The translations under genes were made by a program, and so were the position numbers. From Lachnospiraceae bacterium (GTDB taxonomy: Bacteria; Bacillota; Clostridia; Lachnospirales; Lachnospiraceae), in NCBI GenBank assembly GCA_029053015.1, contig JAIDHX010000043.1, positions 1 through 64,000 of the forward strand: DNA of 64,000 nt, written 5' to 3'. How positions within the stretch are numbered: the stretch's first letter is position 1; every line of letters starts with the position of its first letter. Shown piece by piece: positions 41,294 to 49,953 of the stretch. The notes under the pieces are model-generated. The model did no database searches and was not told the DNA's origin. It saw only the letters and a program-made list of their open reading frames with translations.

Positions 41294-42535
41294 TTACTCA
41301 ATAGATGATTCTTCATTATCTTCCTCTGCTTCAGAATTCTTGTCTATCAATTCATTATCTGCAGATGTTTCGAGCCTATTAAAATCAACATTCGAAAGCA
41401 TTTTATTAAAACTAGTATTAAATGTCTTTTTCCATTCGTTCATTGCTAAGGAAAATGTTTGCAAAGGAATGGTAATACTATCATATATAGTTTCTTTCAT
41501 CCGTTTTTGGAATTGAGCTAATGTATCAGCTATACTTGCCAATGCTATACGAAATGATTCAGCTTGTTTTTGTACAAAATCTTTTTCTTCTGTAAGTCTT
41601 ATTGCTTTTATAATCAAATGATTAAGTGCAATTACTGATTCGTTGAAAGAAGTATATTGCTCCTTGTAAAAGAACTTACAATGTGCAATGTCATTTCGAG
41701 TCGAGCGCACTATCTCAATCATTTTTTCTATTTCACAATTATTTATTTTATCAGCAAATAATCTTTCCCAATCGCTTTGAGGAGAAAATTTCTCAAAAGC
41801 TGTTCTTAGATCTTCTTCTGATAATTCAGTAAGTTTCTCATGCTTTGATAGAAAATTAGCTTTGTTTTCTTCTTCAACCTTAGTCCATTTTTTTGTAAAA
41901 AGAAGTGCTTGTATATCTGAAAATTCCATTGAATAGAAAAAATTTTTCAATCTTTCTATTTGCTTCTTTTCCTCATTTCCTTTAGCTTGGATTACGCCTT
42001 TAATTTTGTTTTGTAAATCTGGAGAAATTGTTTTTTGATAATAGTCTACCCCAAAGTTAACAGTATAAGTATTAAACAATAGCTTACGCAAATTTCTTTC
42101 TAATTTATTGAGTTTAGGATATGCTTTATTACAATAATATTCAGAAATAGAATCGTACGAAACTATCATAATATATAGTTTTTCTATATCGGAACCAACT
42201 ATTTTATCCTGTATGCATTCTAAAGCATTTATTACTTGATTGCTTGTTTTTCCGCTTACACATATATCAAGGTAGGAATAATGAGTAATATTATGTATTG
42301 TAAAAATTACATCATACTTTATATTTTCAATCTCCATTTCATATGTATAAATAATTTTAAACACAATATTTTCTGTATCTTTATTAATAGGTTCGCCAAA
42401 AATGCTCCTTATATAAGAAAGAACATTTTTTTCCATCTTTAAGTGAATTGTACCATCAGTATCCTTAGATGATGTGAATGACTCCTTTTTATTTGCCTTT
42501 GGAAGAAAAATATAATTATTATGTAGCGCTATCAT
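41294..42535 (-). CDS. HEPN-motif protein next to the TIR-NUDIX gene
   Basis: 413 residues from the ATG at 42535, behind AAGGTGATTCGT. The motif RNDIAH (residues 280-285) is the R-x4-H RNase signature of HEPN domains and sits in a helical bundle that includes EIVRSTRNDIAHCKFFY. A helical segment before it (KLERNLRKLLFNTY) is like the Swt1/Apea HEPN set. The N-terminal 130 residues are a separate alpha/beta domain. The C-terminus is a long coiled helix with an acidic tail. It is 110 bases upstream of the TIR-NUDIX gene on the same strand and may form a two-gene defence unit with it (inference). Confidence 0.65.
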   Translation of the reverse strand: MIALHNNYIFLPKANKKESFTSSKDTDGTIHLKMEKNVLSYIRSIFGEPINKDTENIVFKIIYTYEMEIENIKYDVIFTIHNITHYSYLDICVSGKTSNQVINALECIQDKIVGSDIEKLYIMIVSYDSISEYYCNKAYPKLNKLERNLRKLLFNTYTVNFGVDYYQKTISPDLQNKIKGVIQAKGNEEKKQIERLKNFFYSMEFSDIQALLFTKKWTKVEEENKANFLSKHEKLTELSEEDLRTAFEKFSPQSDWERLFADKINNCEIEKMIEIVRSTRNDIAHCKFFYKEQYTSFNESVIALNHLIIKAIRLTEEKDFVQKQAESFRIALASIADTLAQFQKRMKETIYDSITIPLQTFSLAMNEWKKTFNTSFNKMLSNVDFNRLETSADNELIDKNSEAEEDNEESSIE

Positions 42536-42589
42536 ACGAATCACCTTGCCAATGTTTATTAAATAAGTTTGGAAAAATATGTACAATTT

Positions 42590-43150
42590 ATTATATCATA
42601 AACACATGAAAAATTCTATTTGTTTAGCATTAGCTTTTGAAAATTTTTATGATTCTTATTATGCAATAGAACGCTGTTTGCGAGGATAGGCGTATAAAAT
42701 ACTTAACCCATCATTTCGATGCCCACAAGAACTCATAAATCAAAAGAATATTAATTGCTACTGCGTAACATATTATGTAGTCTTGACGTTATGCAAATTG
42801 ATATGCAATGATTTTAAATTTATCAATCAAGAAGTCATTGAAAAATCATGCGTTTTTAGTTAATCTACATATGTGCTCACATATTTTTTTAACAAACTCA
42901 ACGCTAACTCCATTTGCGGACTTATTCACTTGTTCTTCCGTAAATCCGCCTGTCTGCGCCTATGGCTTGCCGGACAGATTTTGCTTGTTGGGAAGAATCC
43001 CCCCTTGAAAGCTCTCTCATTACCTACAACACCGCACAGGGCGGTTATGACGGAGTTCTGAGAAAGATTTTTCAAAATTTTTCCTTGTTTCTACTACGGA
43101 GAAGTTGGGAAAATACCAATATCAAACAACACAATCTTGCTGATTCTCTT
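42590..43150 (+). other. Gene-poor stretch with mobile-element relics
   Basis: On the minus strand, about 42845-42960 reads as a C-terminal fragment ending QTGGFTEEQVNKSANGVSVE and KKICEHICRLTKN, with a stop. It is open but has no start. On the plus strand 43000-43060 encodes LITYNTAQGGYDGVLRKIFQ without a start. Both look like ends of genes from an integrated element. I cannot name the element. Confidence 0.35.
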
Positions 43151-43190
43151 TTCTATGGTAAAATAGAACCCTACACTATAACACCAGACT
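43151..43190 (+). promoter_or_regulatory. Operator and promoter region of the MerR gene
   Basis: TTCTAT-GGTAAA-ATAGAA (43151-43168) is a perfect dyad, followed by ACCCTACACTATAAC. The ACCCTACACT string recurs after the MerR gene at 43978. The tight arrangement fits a MerR-type promoter; assignment of the -35 and -10 boxes is uncertain. Confidence 0.45.
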
Positions 43191-43232
43191 TTTCAGCTAT
43201 GATATATTGGGGAAAAATGGAGACGGGAAACA

Positions 43233-43976
43233 ATGAACACATACAAAACTGCGGAAGTTGCCGCAATCATCGGAATACACCCAAACACAGTACGGTTATA
43301 TGAAAAACTGAAACTGATACCTAAGCCGGAACGATTGTCAAATGGCTATCGAGTGTTCACAGAATTTCATATAAAACAGTGTAAGCTGATACGACTTGCA
43401 TTTCAGGTAGAGGTTTTACAGAACGGGCTGAGAAAGAAAATCGCGCAGATGATTACCGTGTCAGCAACAGGAGATTTCGATACCGCTATTGCGCTTACGG
43501 AGAATTACTTGGAGCAACTTAGGAGGGAACGCCGGAACGCGGAGGAAGCCATTGAAATTGTAAAGCAGATTTTATCCGGCGGTATTGGGGATAATTCCCG
43601 ACACTTGAAGCGAAAAGATGTATCAGAACTACTTGATATTTCTATGGACACCCTCCGAAATTGGGAAATGAATGGTCTGCTTACCGTCAAGCGAAAAGAT
43701 AATGGCTACCGCGTCTATACAGATGTGGATATACAACGACTAAAAATCATTCGTTCATTAAGATGTGCCAATTATTCCTTAGAATCAATCCTGCGGCTTT
43801 TACAGCAGTTATCCCAAAATCCCGATACAGATATCCGTGCCACACTGAACACGCCAAAGCAGACGGATGATATTATTTCTGTCTGTGACAGGCTAATCGT
43901 GTCGTTGTTGGCGGCAGAGAAAAATGCGATTGCCATTTTGGATATGCTGCACGACATGAAAATTGAATTTTCATAA
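43233..43976 (+). CDS. MerR-family regulator with two DNA-binding domains
   Basis: 247 residues. There are two complete MerR headpieces: residues 3-70 (YKTAEVAAIIGIHPNTVRLY, then NGYRVFTE) and about 124-195 (LKRKDVSELLDISMDTLRNW, then DNGYRVYTDVDIQRL). A helical linker joins them. Tandem MerR headpieces in one chain are uncommon and would allow a monomer to bind an operator that normally needs a dimer. It precedes a two-gene ABC-2 transporter. Confidence 0.88.
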   Translation: MNTYKTAEVAAIIGIHPNTVRLYEKLKLIPKPERLSNGYRVFTEFHIKQCKLIRLAFQVEVLQNGLRKKIAQMITVSATGDFDTAIALTENYLEQLRRERRNAEEAIEIVKQILSGGIGDNSRHLKRKDVSELLDISMDTLRNWEMNGLLTVKRKDNGYRVYTDVDIQRLKIIRSLRCANYSLESILRLLQQLSQNPDTDIRATLNTPKQTDDIISVCDRLIVSLLAAEKNAIAILDMLHDMKIEFS

Positions 43977-44048
43977 ACCCTACACTTTGCCACCAATGTT
44001 TTCATTGGTGGTATTCTTATCTCACGAAAAACAAAAGGAGGATTTGTT

Positions 44049-44774
44049 ATGCAGACTGTAATCAATGTGGAGCAGTTGTCGAAATCCTATGGCAATCTGC
44101 TTGCAGTAGACAAAATCAGTTTATCCGTAAAACGTGGGACTGTTTACGGACTTCTTGGCGCGAACGGCGCGGGGAAAAGCACGACGATTGAATGTATCTT
44201 AGGCACAAAGAATGCCGACAGCGGTACGGTATCAGTCTTGGGCTATAACCCCAAAAAGGATAGACACTGCCTGTTTCAGAATGTGGGCGTCCAGTTTCAG
44301 GAGGGCGATTATCAGCCGGAAATCAAAGTGTCAGAACTATGTGAAGAAACTGCCTGCCTTTATGAAGCACCCGCCGACTGGATAAAACTTTGTGAACAAT
44401 TCGGAATAGGCGACAAAATTAGTAATGCGGTAAAGGGGCTGTCCGGCGGGGAGCGTCAACGCTTGTTTATCGTGCTTGCCTTAATCCCTGACCCGGAACT
44501 GGTATTCCTTGATGAATTGACCACCGGGCTTGACGCAAAAGCCCGTCGTGATGTCTGGAAAATATTATCTGAATTAAAAAGCGGGGGATTAACTATCTTC
44601 TTGACTTCACACTTTATGGACGAAGTGGAAGCCCTTTGTGATGAGATTTGTATTTTGAAAAATGGGAAAACCGTATTTTTCGGAACCGTTGAACAAGCAA
44701 AGAAAGCCAACAAATGTGAAAACTTTGAGGACGCCTATCTTATGCTTTCCGGCGAGGAGGTAGAGAAAGAATGA
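44049..44774 (+). CDS. ABC-2 type transporter ATP-binding protein
   Basis: 241 residues. Walker A GANGAGKST, signature LSGGERQRLFIVLAL, Walker B LVFLDELTTGLD, H-loop LTSHFMDE. Belongs to the drug/antibiotic exporter branch. The CACCAATG-TTTT-CATTGGTG hairpin at 43990-44010 lies in its leader. The ATG follows AAAGGAGG; the permease overlaps its end by 4 bases. Confidence 0.92.
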   Translation: MQTVINVEQLSKSYGNLLAVDKISLSVKRGTVYGLLGANGAGKSTTIECILGTKNADSGTVSVLGYNPKKDRHCLFQNVGVQFQEGDYQPEIKVSELCEETACLYEAPADWIKLCEQFGIGDKISNAVKGLSGGERQRLFIVLALIPDPELVFLDELTTGLDAKARRDVWKILSELKSGGLTIFLTSHFMDEVEALCDEICILKNGKTVFFGTVEQAKKANKCENFEDAYLMLSGEEVEKE

Positions 44775-45514
44775 AGTCATTTGGAACACTTTTGAAAAAC
44801 GAATTAAAACTAAACATCAGGAACATGAATATGGTTATTTTCGCGGTGATTATGCCGCTGATTATTCTAGTTATTCTTGGCTTTATTTATGGAACAAAAC
44901 CCGCTGCGGACGGGGCGGCATACACGTTTATGGAGCAGTCTTTTGGCGCACTATGTTGTATTTCCATTTGTGCGGGCGGACTAATGGGGTTGCCCCTTGT
45001 GGTATCAGAATATCGGGAACGAAAAATTTTGAAGCGTTTCCAAGTTACTCCTGTCAGTCCGGCAAAATTACTTCTGGTAGAATTTTTGATTTATGTTATC
45101 TATTGCATTGTATCAATGCTTACCCTGCTTCCTGCCGCCATGTTGTTTTGGAAAATAGAAATACATGGTTCTGTCCTCTTGTTCTTGGGAAGTTGGCTTT
45201 TGACTATGGTATCGACTTTGAGTATCGGATTGTTGGTTGGAGGAATTGCTAAAAACATGAAAAGTGCAAGCGTGATTGCCTGTATCCTGTATTTCCCCAT
45301 GCTGATTTTTTCGGGTGCGACACTTCCCTTTGAAGTTATGCCTGTTGCCATACAGAGGATTATCAGTATCTTTCCGTTGACACAGGGTATTCAGTTAATA
45401 AAAGCGGCATTTCTGGGATTACCGATTGAAAATGCGTTGCTTCCGATTACTGTTATGAGTACCGTTACATTCATTTGTTTTGGTATTTCTGTAAAATGTT
45501 TCAAATGGGAATAA
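44771..45514 (+). CDS. ABC-2 type transporter permease
   Basis: 247 residues with six membrane helices, the standard ABC-2 layout. YRERKILKRFQVTPVSPAKL is the conserved loop after helix 2, and a later FPMLIFSGATLPFEVMP is typical. Partner of the ATPase immediately upstream and controlled by the MerR protein. Likely exports a toxic compound. Confidence 0.9.
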   Translation: MKSFGTLLKNELKLNIRNMNMVIFAVIMPLIILVILGFIYGTKPAADGAAYTFMEQSFGALCCISICAGGLMGLPLVVSEYRERKILKRFQVTPVSPAKLLLVEFLIYVIYCIVSMLTLLPAAMLFWKIEIHGSVLLFLGSWLLTMVSTLSIGLLVGGIAKNMKSASVIACILYFPMLIFSGATLPFEVMPVAIQRIISIFPLTQGIQLIKAAFLGLPIENALLPITVMSTVTFICFGISVKCFKWE

Positions 45515-45549
45515 ACGTTTAGACAAAAGGCTAAGCCATAATAAACACA

Positions 45550-45885
45550 AGATAAATCTGCCGCAAGACGGCTATGCCACACAGTGGCAAAAGAAAAAAA
45601 ACGTCGTCTTGCAGATACCTTTCCATGTCATTCAACGAAAGCGGCGGTTTTGAAATAACAATCAAGGCCGCCGTTTTCATATAGTCGGACAGCTTTTATG
45701 GATATGGCGGTATTGTGAGGTACTGCCATGTCTGTTTTTTATTTCATAAGGAGGGTACTGCCGTTTGTTTTATTGCAAGAGATAAATGGAAAAAGACATG
45801 ATTGCTTTGCTAAGCAACGAAAAGTAGCATAAAAAAACCAAATGTATACAACTGTTGGTGGCGCAACTTAGGTTTTTTCATTATG
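45550..45885 (+). promoter_or_regulatory. Leader with nested hairpins and two short ORFs, probable attenuator
   Basis: Several overlapping structures occur. GCAAGACG/CGTCTTGC (45562-45614) encloses TGCCAC-ACA-GTGGCA. GCGGCGG pairs with CCGCCGT (about 45641-45675). ATGGCGGTA (45704) can pair with TACTGCCAT (45721) or with TACTGCCGT (45756), which are mutually exclusive. A late structure has AAAAAACC/GGTTTTTT (45832-45879). Two small ORFs lie inside: a 19-codon one at 45625-45684 and a 13-codon one at 45786-45827 (ends LLSNEK), the latter just before the last structure. This is the form of ribosome-mediated attenuation used by antibiotic-response genes. Confidence 0.5.
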
Positions 45886-45919
45886 GTTGTCACATAATAA
45901 AAAGAGAGGCGGTTGTATT

Positions 45920-46681
45920 ATGGACAAACAGACAGTCATATCGGCAAAGCATTTAAAAAAAGCTTTTGGCAAAGGTGAAAGTATGCAGGTTATTTATTCG
46001 GATCTGAATATTGATATTTATAAGGGGGATTTTACCGTTATCATGGGTTCATCGGGCGCGGGCAAGTCTACCCTGATGTATTCCCTTTCAGGGATGGATA
46101 AGCCGGACGGTGGGGAAATCTTCTTTGACGGAACGGACATCACGAAGCTGAACAATGATAAGTTAGCTGTATTTCGGCGGAAGCAGTGTGGATTTGTATT
46201 CCAGCAGATTTATCTGGTTGATAAAATGAACCTGATGGATAACGTTATTACAGCAGGGGTACTGACAAGCAAAGACAGGGAAGATATCAAAAACCGTGCA
46301 AAGGAGCTGTTTTCATTGGTAAATATTCCGGAAAGCACGTGGAGAAAAACATCTTCCCAGATTTCAGGAGGCGAAGCACAAAGGGCAGGCATCGTCAGGG
46401 CAGTGATCAACAGTCCTAACGTACTTTTTGCGGATGAGCCGACAGGTGCGTTGAATTCTGCAAATGCGGGGGCAGTCCTTGATGTATTTACCTCACTGCA
46501 CCGGAAAGGGCAGAGCATCGTCATGGTCACTCACGACAAAAAATCAGCCCTGCGGGGAAATCGTATTATTTATATTAAAGACGGAAAAATCTTCGGCGAG
46601 TGTGACTTGGGGAAATTTGAGCAGGACGATACCGAAAGAACTGAAAAACTTGATAAATTTATAAAAGAAATGGGGTGGTAA
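45920..46681 (+). CDS. ABC transporter ATP-binding protein (BceA-like)
   Basis: 253 residues from the ATG at 45920 behind GAGAGGCGG; a TTG at 45887 would extend it but is not needed. Walker A GSSGAGKST, signature ISGGEAQRAGIVRAV, Walker B LFADEPTGALN, H-loop VTHDK. Two bases before the stop-to-start gap lies the FtsX-fold permease, so this is a BceAB/MacB-type pair, known for protection against cell-wall-acting peptides. Confidence 0.9.
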   Translation: MDKQTVISAKHLKKAFGKGESMQVIYSDLNIDIYKGDFTVIMGSSGAGKSTLMYSLSGMDKPDGGEIFFDGTDITKLNNDKLAVFRRKQCGFVFQQIYLVDKMNLMDNVITAGVLTSKDREDIKNRAKELFSLVNIPESTWRKTSSQISGGEAQRAGIVRAVINSPNVLFADEPTGALNSANAGAVLDVFTSLHRKGQSIVMVTHDKKSALRGNRIIYIKDGKIFGECDLGKFEQDDTERTEKLDKFIKEMGW

Positions 46682-46684
46682 CAA

Positions 46685-48934
46685 ATGAAGCTTCGCATCA
46701 TGAATAAAGTATCCACGCTTACCCTGCATAATTTGAATAAAGCAAAGGGACAATATATATCCTTCGGGGTGTTTATCTGCCTGACTGCATTTATTATCAA
46801 TATTGCCCTTGTACTTGCATTTCAAACATTTAACGCTTATGACAGCCTGTTTGATAAGCTTGACACAGCGGATATCAATTTTATCATTCCTCAGATTCAG
46901 GATAATGAAGATTTGCTTACAGAGATGGAAGGAATTGACGGGGTATCGTTTGTTGAAAAGCATGGCGGGGTATTTATGCCGGTAACAGTCCGAGAATTTG
47001 CAGGTTCTGATTTTGACATGAATACTGTTTTTTACAATCTTGATGAGGAAAGAACGCTGAATCTGATTGATGTTACGGAATATTCCGGGAAGAGTGAAGC
47101 TTCCGTTTATATTCCCATGTATATGAAGGAATTGGGCGGTTTTGCAGAAGGCGGCAGTATTGCTTATTCCATAGATGGCAAGGAGCATACCTATGATATT
47201 GGCGGAATCGTATTGGAAATGCAGTATGGCAATTACGGTACCGGGCTGATTGGGGGATATTTTCCCGAAGCCGTCTATGAGGACTTTGCACGTGAATACA
47301 GTGAGCATGTCATTGCAGAATATTCCTTAAAAACAACCGGTGTCGCTAATTTAAATGAAATGAAAAATACAATATCTGAAATGCTAAGAGAAAAAGGGAT
47401 TGCGTTATTGAGTATCAATGACAAGGATACCGCAAAGCAGACCAGAACAATGGTCTGTACTCTGCTTATTGTTATATTTTTGGCGCTTGCTGCCATTATA
47501 CTGGTGGTGAGCATTTTTCTCAGTAACTTTCGGATACGAAGTGCAATTGAAGGTGAACTGGCACAGATGGGGGTATTAAAAGCGGTTGGTTATACAAGCA
47601 ATCTGATTATTGCGGGGGCAGTTATGCCCTACATGCTTGTAGGCATTGCTGCCACGGTAATGGGAATCGCCTTGTCTTATGCAGTCCTGCCTTCCGTAGC
47701 AGGTATTTTGGCAATCCAATCAGGATTTTCCTATACGCCTGATTTTGATATAATGGCTTTGCTGATTGTAATCCTGACACTGACATGCGCAATATTGCTT
47801 TTTTCCTATATTTCAGCAGGGAAAATACATAGATTAGAGCCGATTAATGCCATAAGAGGTATCACCGGAGACGAATCGGCGGGACAAAATATATTATTAT
47901 TTATTGTCTCATTTGGCATTATGGTGCTGCTGTCTTTCGCGGGAACGCTCCTATACAATGTAAATGTCAAACCGGATAATTTTATGAATACACTATCAGA
48001 AGAATTACCGTCTGTTATTTTTACGGCAGAGGATGGAAAAATGACGGAACTTAAAGAACTTCTTGAAAATGACAGTCGTGTAAGGCTTGTTTTGGAATAT
48101 GCTTCTGTACCTGTAAGTTATGAAGGTGGAAGTCTTACGGCTTTTGTGTGTGAAGATTTTTCAAAAACAACCAATGATATCTGTTATGAAGGCAAAAGTC
48201 CTGTGAAGGATAATGAAATTGCAATAGGAAATCCCATTTCGGATGGGTTTCCCATTGGCAGTGAAATAGAGCTGACAGTGGGCAGCCAATCGACATATTA
48301 CATTGTGACCGGTTATATTCAAAGTGTTAATAATGCAGGAGCGGTATGCCAGCTTACAAGTGAGGGATACGAAAAAATTGGTGGAACAACGAATTCTGTC
48401 AATGTTTACTTATATGATAAAAATGCCGATGAGTTTATCAATGAGTATGAAGAAAATTACGATTCGATCATGAAATCATCGGTAAATTTTGAACAGATGA
48501 GTGAAAACGGCAGAATGATGTATGCGGGTATCGTTTCTGTGATTGTGGTGATTCTGTTTGTGATTTCCGTTCTGATGGTGCTGCTTGTGATGTATGTAAT
48601 CATAAATTCAATGATAAGCAGGCGAAGACAGGAATTTGGCATATATAAAGCGATTGGATACACAAACAGGCAGCTTACGGTTAAGACAGCGCTGGAGTTT
48701 ATACCCGTTGTGGCTGTGGTGTCAATCATATCGGTAATAGCCGGGTTGTGGTATCTTCCCGCAATTAACAGTATCATTTTTTCCCTGATTGGGGCTGTAA
48801 AAAATCATTTTGAAGTATCTGTCTGGATATTGATTGTATTTGCCATGATGTTTACTGCGGTGGCATTTGTGATCAGCGTGCTTCTTTCAGCACCAATTAA
48901 AAAAATCACCGCATATTCACTGTTAAAAGAATAA
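46685..48934 (+). CDS. FtsX-fold ABC permease (BceB/MacB-like)
   Basis: 749 residues. One N-terminal helix, a large extracytoplasmic domain to about residue 255, three helices (255-385), a second extracytoplasmic domain after about 430, and three C-terminal helices. The conserved loops are GELAQMGVLKAVGYT and RRRQEFGIYKAIGYT. A 91-base segment of this gene reappears in the relic at 36064, so a paralogue once existed nearby. Confidence 0.88.
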   Translation: MKLRIMNKVSTLTLHNLNKAKGQYISFGVFICLTAFIINIALVLAFQTFNAYDSLFDKLDTADINFIIPQIQDNEDLLTEMEGIDGVSFVEKHGGVFMPVTVREFAGSDFDMNTVFYNLDEERTLNLIDVTEYSGKSEASVYIPMYMKELGGFAEGGSIAYSIDGKEHTYDIGGIVLEMQYGNYGTGLIGGYFPEAVYEDFAREYSEHVIAEYSLKTTGVANLNEMKNTISEMLREKGIALLSINDKDTAKQTRTMVCTLLIVIFLALAAIILVVSIFLSNFRIRSAIEGELAQMGVLKAVGYTSNLIIAGAVMPYMLVGIAATVMGIALSYAVLPSVAGILAIQSGFSYTPDFDIMALLIVILTLTCAILLFSYISAGKIHRLEPINAIRGITGDESAGQNILLFIVSFGIMVLLSFAGTLLYNVNVKPDNFMNTLSEELPSVIFTAEDGKMTELKELLENDSRVRLVLEYASVPVSYEGGSLTAFVCEDFSKTTNDICYEGKSPVKDNEIAIGNPISDGFPIGSEIELTVGSQSTYYIVTGYIQSVNNAGAVCQLTSEGYEKIGGTTNSVNVYLYDKNADEFINEYEENYDSIMKSSVNFEQMSENGRMMYAGIVSVIVVILFVISVLMVLLVMYVIINSMISRRRQEFGIYKAIGYTNRQLTVKTALEFIPVVAVVSIISVIAGLWYLPAINSIIFSLIGAVKNHFEVSVWILIVFAMMFTAVAFVISVLLSAPIKKITAYSLLKE

Positions 48935-48963
48935 AGTGTGCACACTTAGGAAGGAGAACTTGT

Positions 48964-49842
48964 ATGAATTTTTCTGAAAAATTAAAGGAAATACGAAAAA
49001 AAGAAGGTATCTCGCAAGAGCAGCTTGCCGAAAAAATTGGTGTTTCGAGGCAGGCTATCACGAAATGGGAAACCGGAAAAGGTTTACCGGATGTTGAAAA
49101 TATGGTAATCATAGCGGAGATTTTTAAGACTACCATAGATGAGCTGCTTATGAATTCCATCACAAAGGAAACCCCGGAAACATTTGTGTATACCAGTGAA
49201 ACAATTTATGATATCGACTGTGAGAAACATTTTGATGTCAATATTGGCAGCGCAGCTGCAATCATGCTGTCATCGGGCGATGATGAGAAGCTGCATGTGA
49301 AGCTGTCTTCTGAAACCATTGAGAATTTAGGCTCCATGTATAAGATAAAGCTGGATGACAGGAAAAACAAGCTTGATGTAATTTGTCTTAACAAAAATAA
49401 GTTAAGCCGCTATGAAGCGGAGGAGTCGCTGGCAGTTGAGATTATTCTTCCGAATAAATATTCTGACCATTGCGAGATTGCAGCCAGCGTTAAACTTCTT
49501 GAGATAAGTAATCTTCATCTGAACCGTTTGGAATATGACGGTGCTGCAGAGCAAGTCTTGATTTCAGACAGCAGTGGAAGTCTGGAATTCACAGCAAAGA
49601 CGGATTATGAAATTACGGTTGATAAGGTTACGGGAAGATTGGAGATTAACCAATGGAAGGCAAAAACGATCATCCATATTCCGGAAGAAAATATGGTAAC
49701 CGTTAGAAATAAGGGCAGAAAATGTAATGTTTATTATGTAAAAGAAGGAAAAACAGCAGAGTGTGAGAATGCCGTTGATAGCGAAAATGAAATCAGTATT
49801 TCGGGAATATTTTCAGAACTGGTTGTGGATTTGCTGCCTTAG
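48964..49842 (+). CDS. XRE-family regulator with a DUF4097-like beta domain
   Basis: 292 residues. HTH at residues 5-60 (GISQEQLAEKIGVSRQAITK, then ETGKGLPDVENMVII). From about residue 85 the protein becomes strand-rich (VKLLEISNLHLNRLEYDGAA, then LEFTAKTDYEITVDKVTG), like the DUF4097 beta-solenoid seen in cell-envelope stress proteins. It lies 29 bases after the permease gene and presumably controls that transporter. The end of this gene is also copied in the relic at 36156. Confidence 0.82.
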   Translation: MNFSEKLKEIRKKEGISQEQLAEKIGVSRQAITKWETGKGLPDVENMVIIAEIFKTTIDELLMNSITKETPETFVYTSETIYDIDCEKHFDVNIGSAAAIMLSSGDDEKLHVKLSSETIENLGSMYKIKLDDRKNKLDVICLNKNKLSRYEAEESLAVEIILPNKYSDHCEIAASVKLLEISNLHLNRLEYDGAAEQVLISDSSGSLEFTAKTDYEITVDKVTGRLEINQWKAKTIIHIPEENMVTVRNKGRKCNVYYVKEGKTAECENAVDSENEISISGIFSELVVDLLP

Positions 49843-49864
49843 GTCCGTTTTCCGGTATAATAAA

Positions 49865-49909
49865 AGAAGATGACCCAAGAGTCATGAAATGACTTTGGGA
49901 GCATCTTCT
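49865..49909 (+). terminator. Terminator-like hairpin after the XRE gene
   Basis: AGAAGATG-A-CCCAA-G-AGTCAT pairs with ATGACT-T-TGGG-A-GCATCTTCT around GAA, a long stem with small interruptions. The following bases are only mildly T-rich. Confidence 0.6.
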
Positions 49910-49953
49910 AAACCATTTCAAAGTTTATGTAAACCTTTGATTTCCATACATCT

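Noticed and set aside
43990-44015. A terminator between the MerR gene and the ABC-2 operon
   Set aside because: CACCAATG-TTTT-CATTGGTG is a good stem but no U-run follows, so I list it only as part of the leader.
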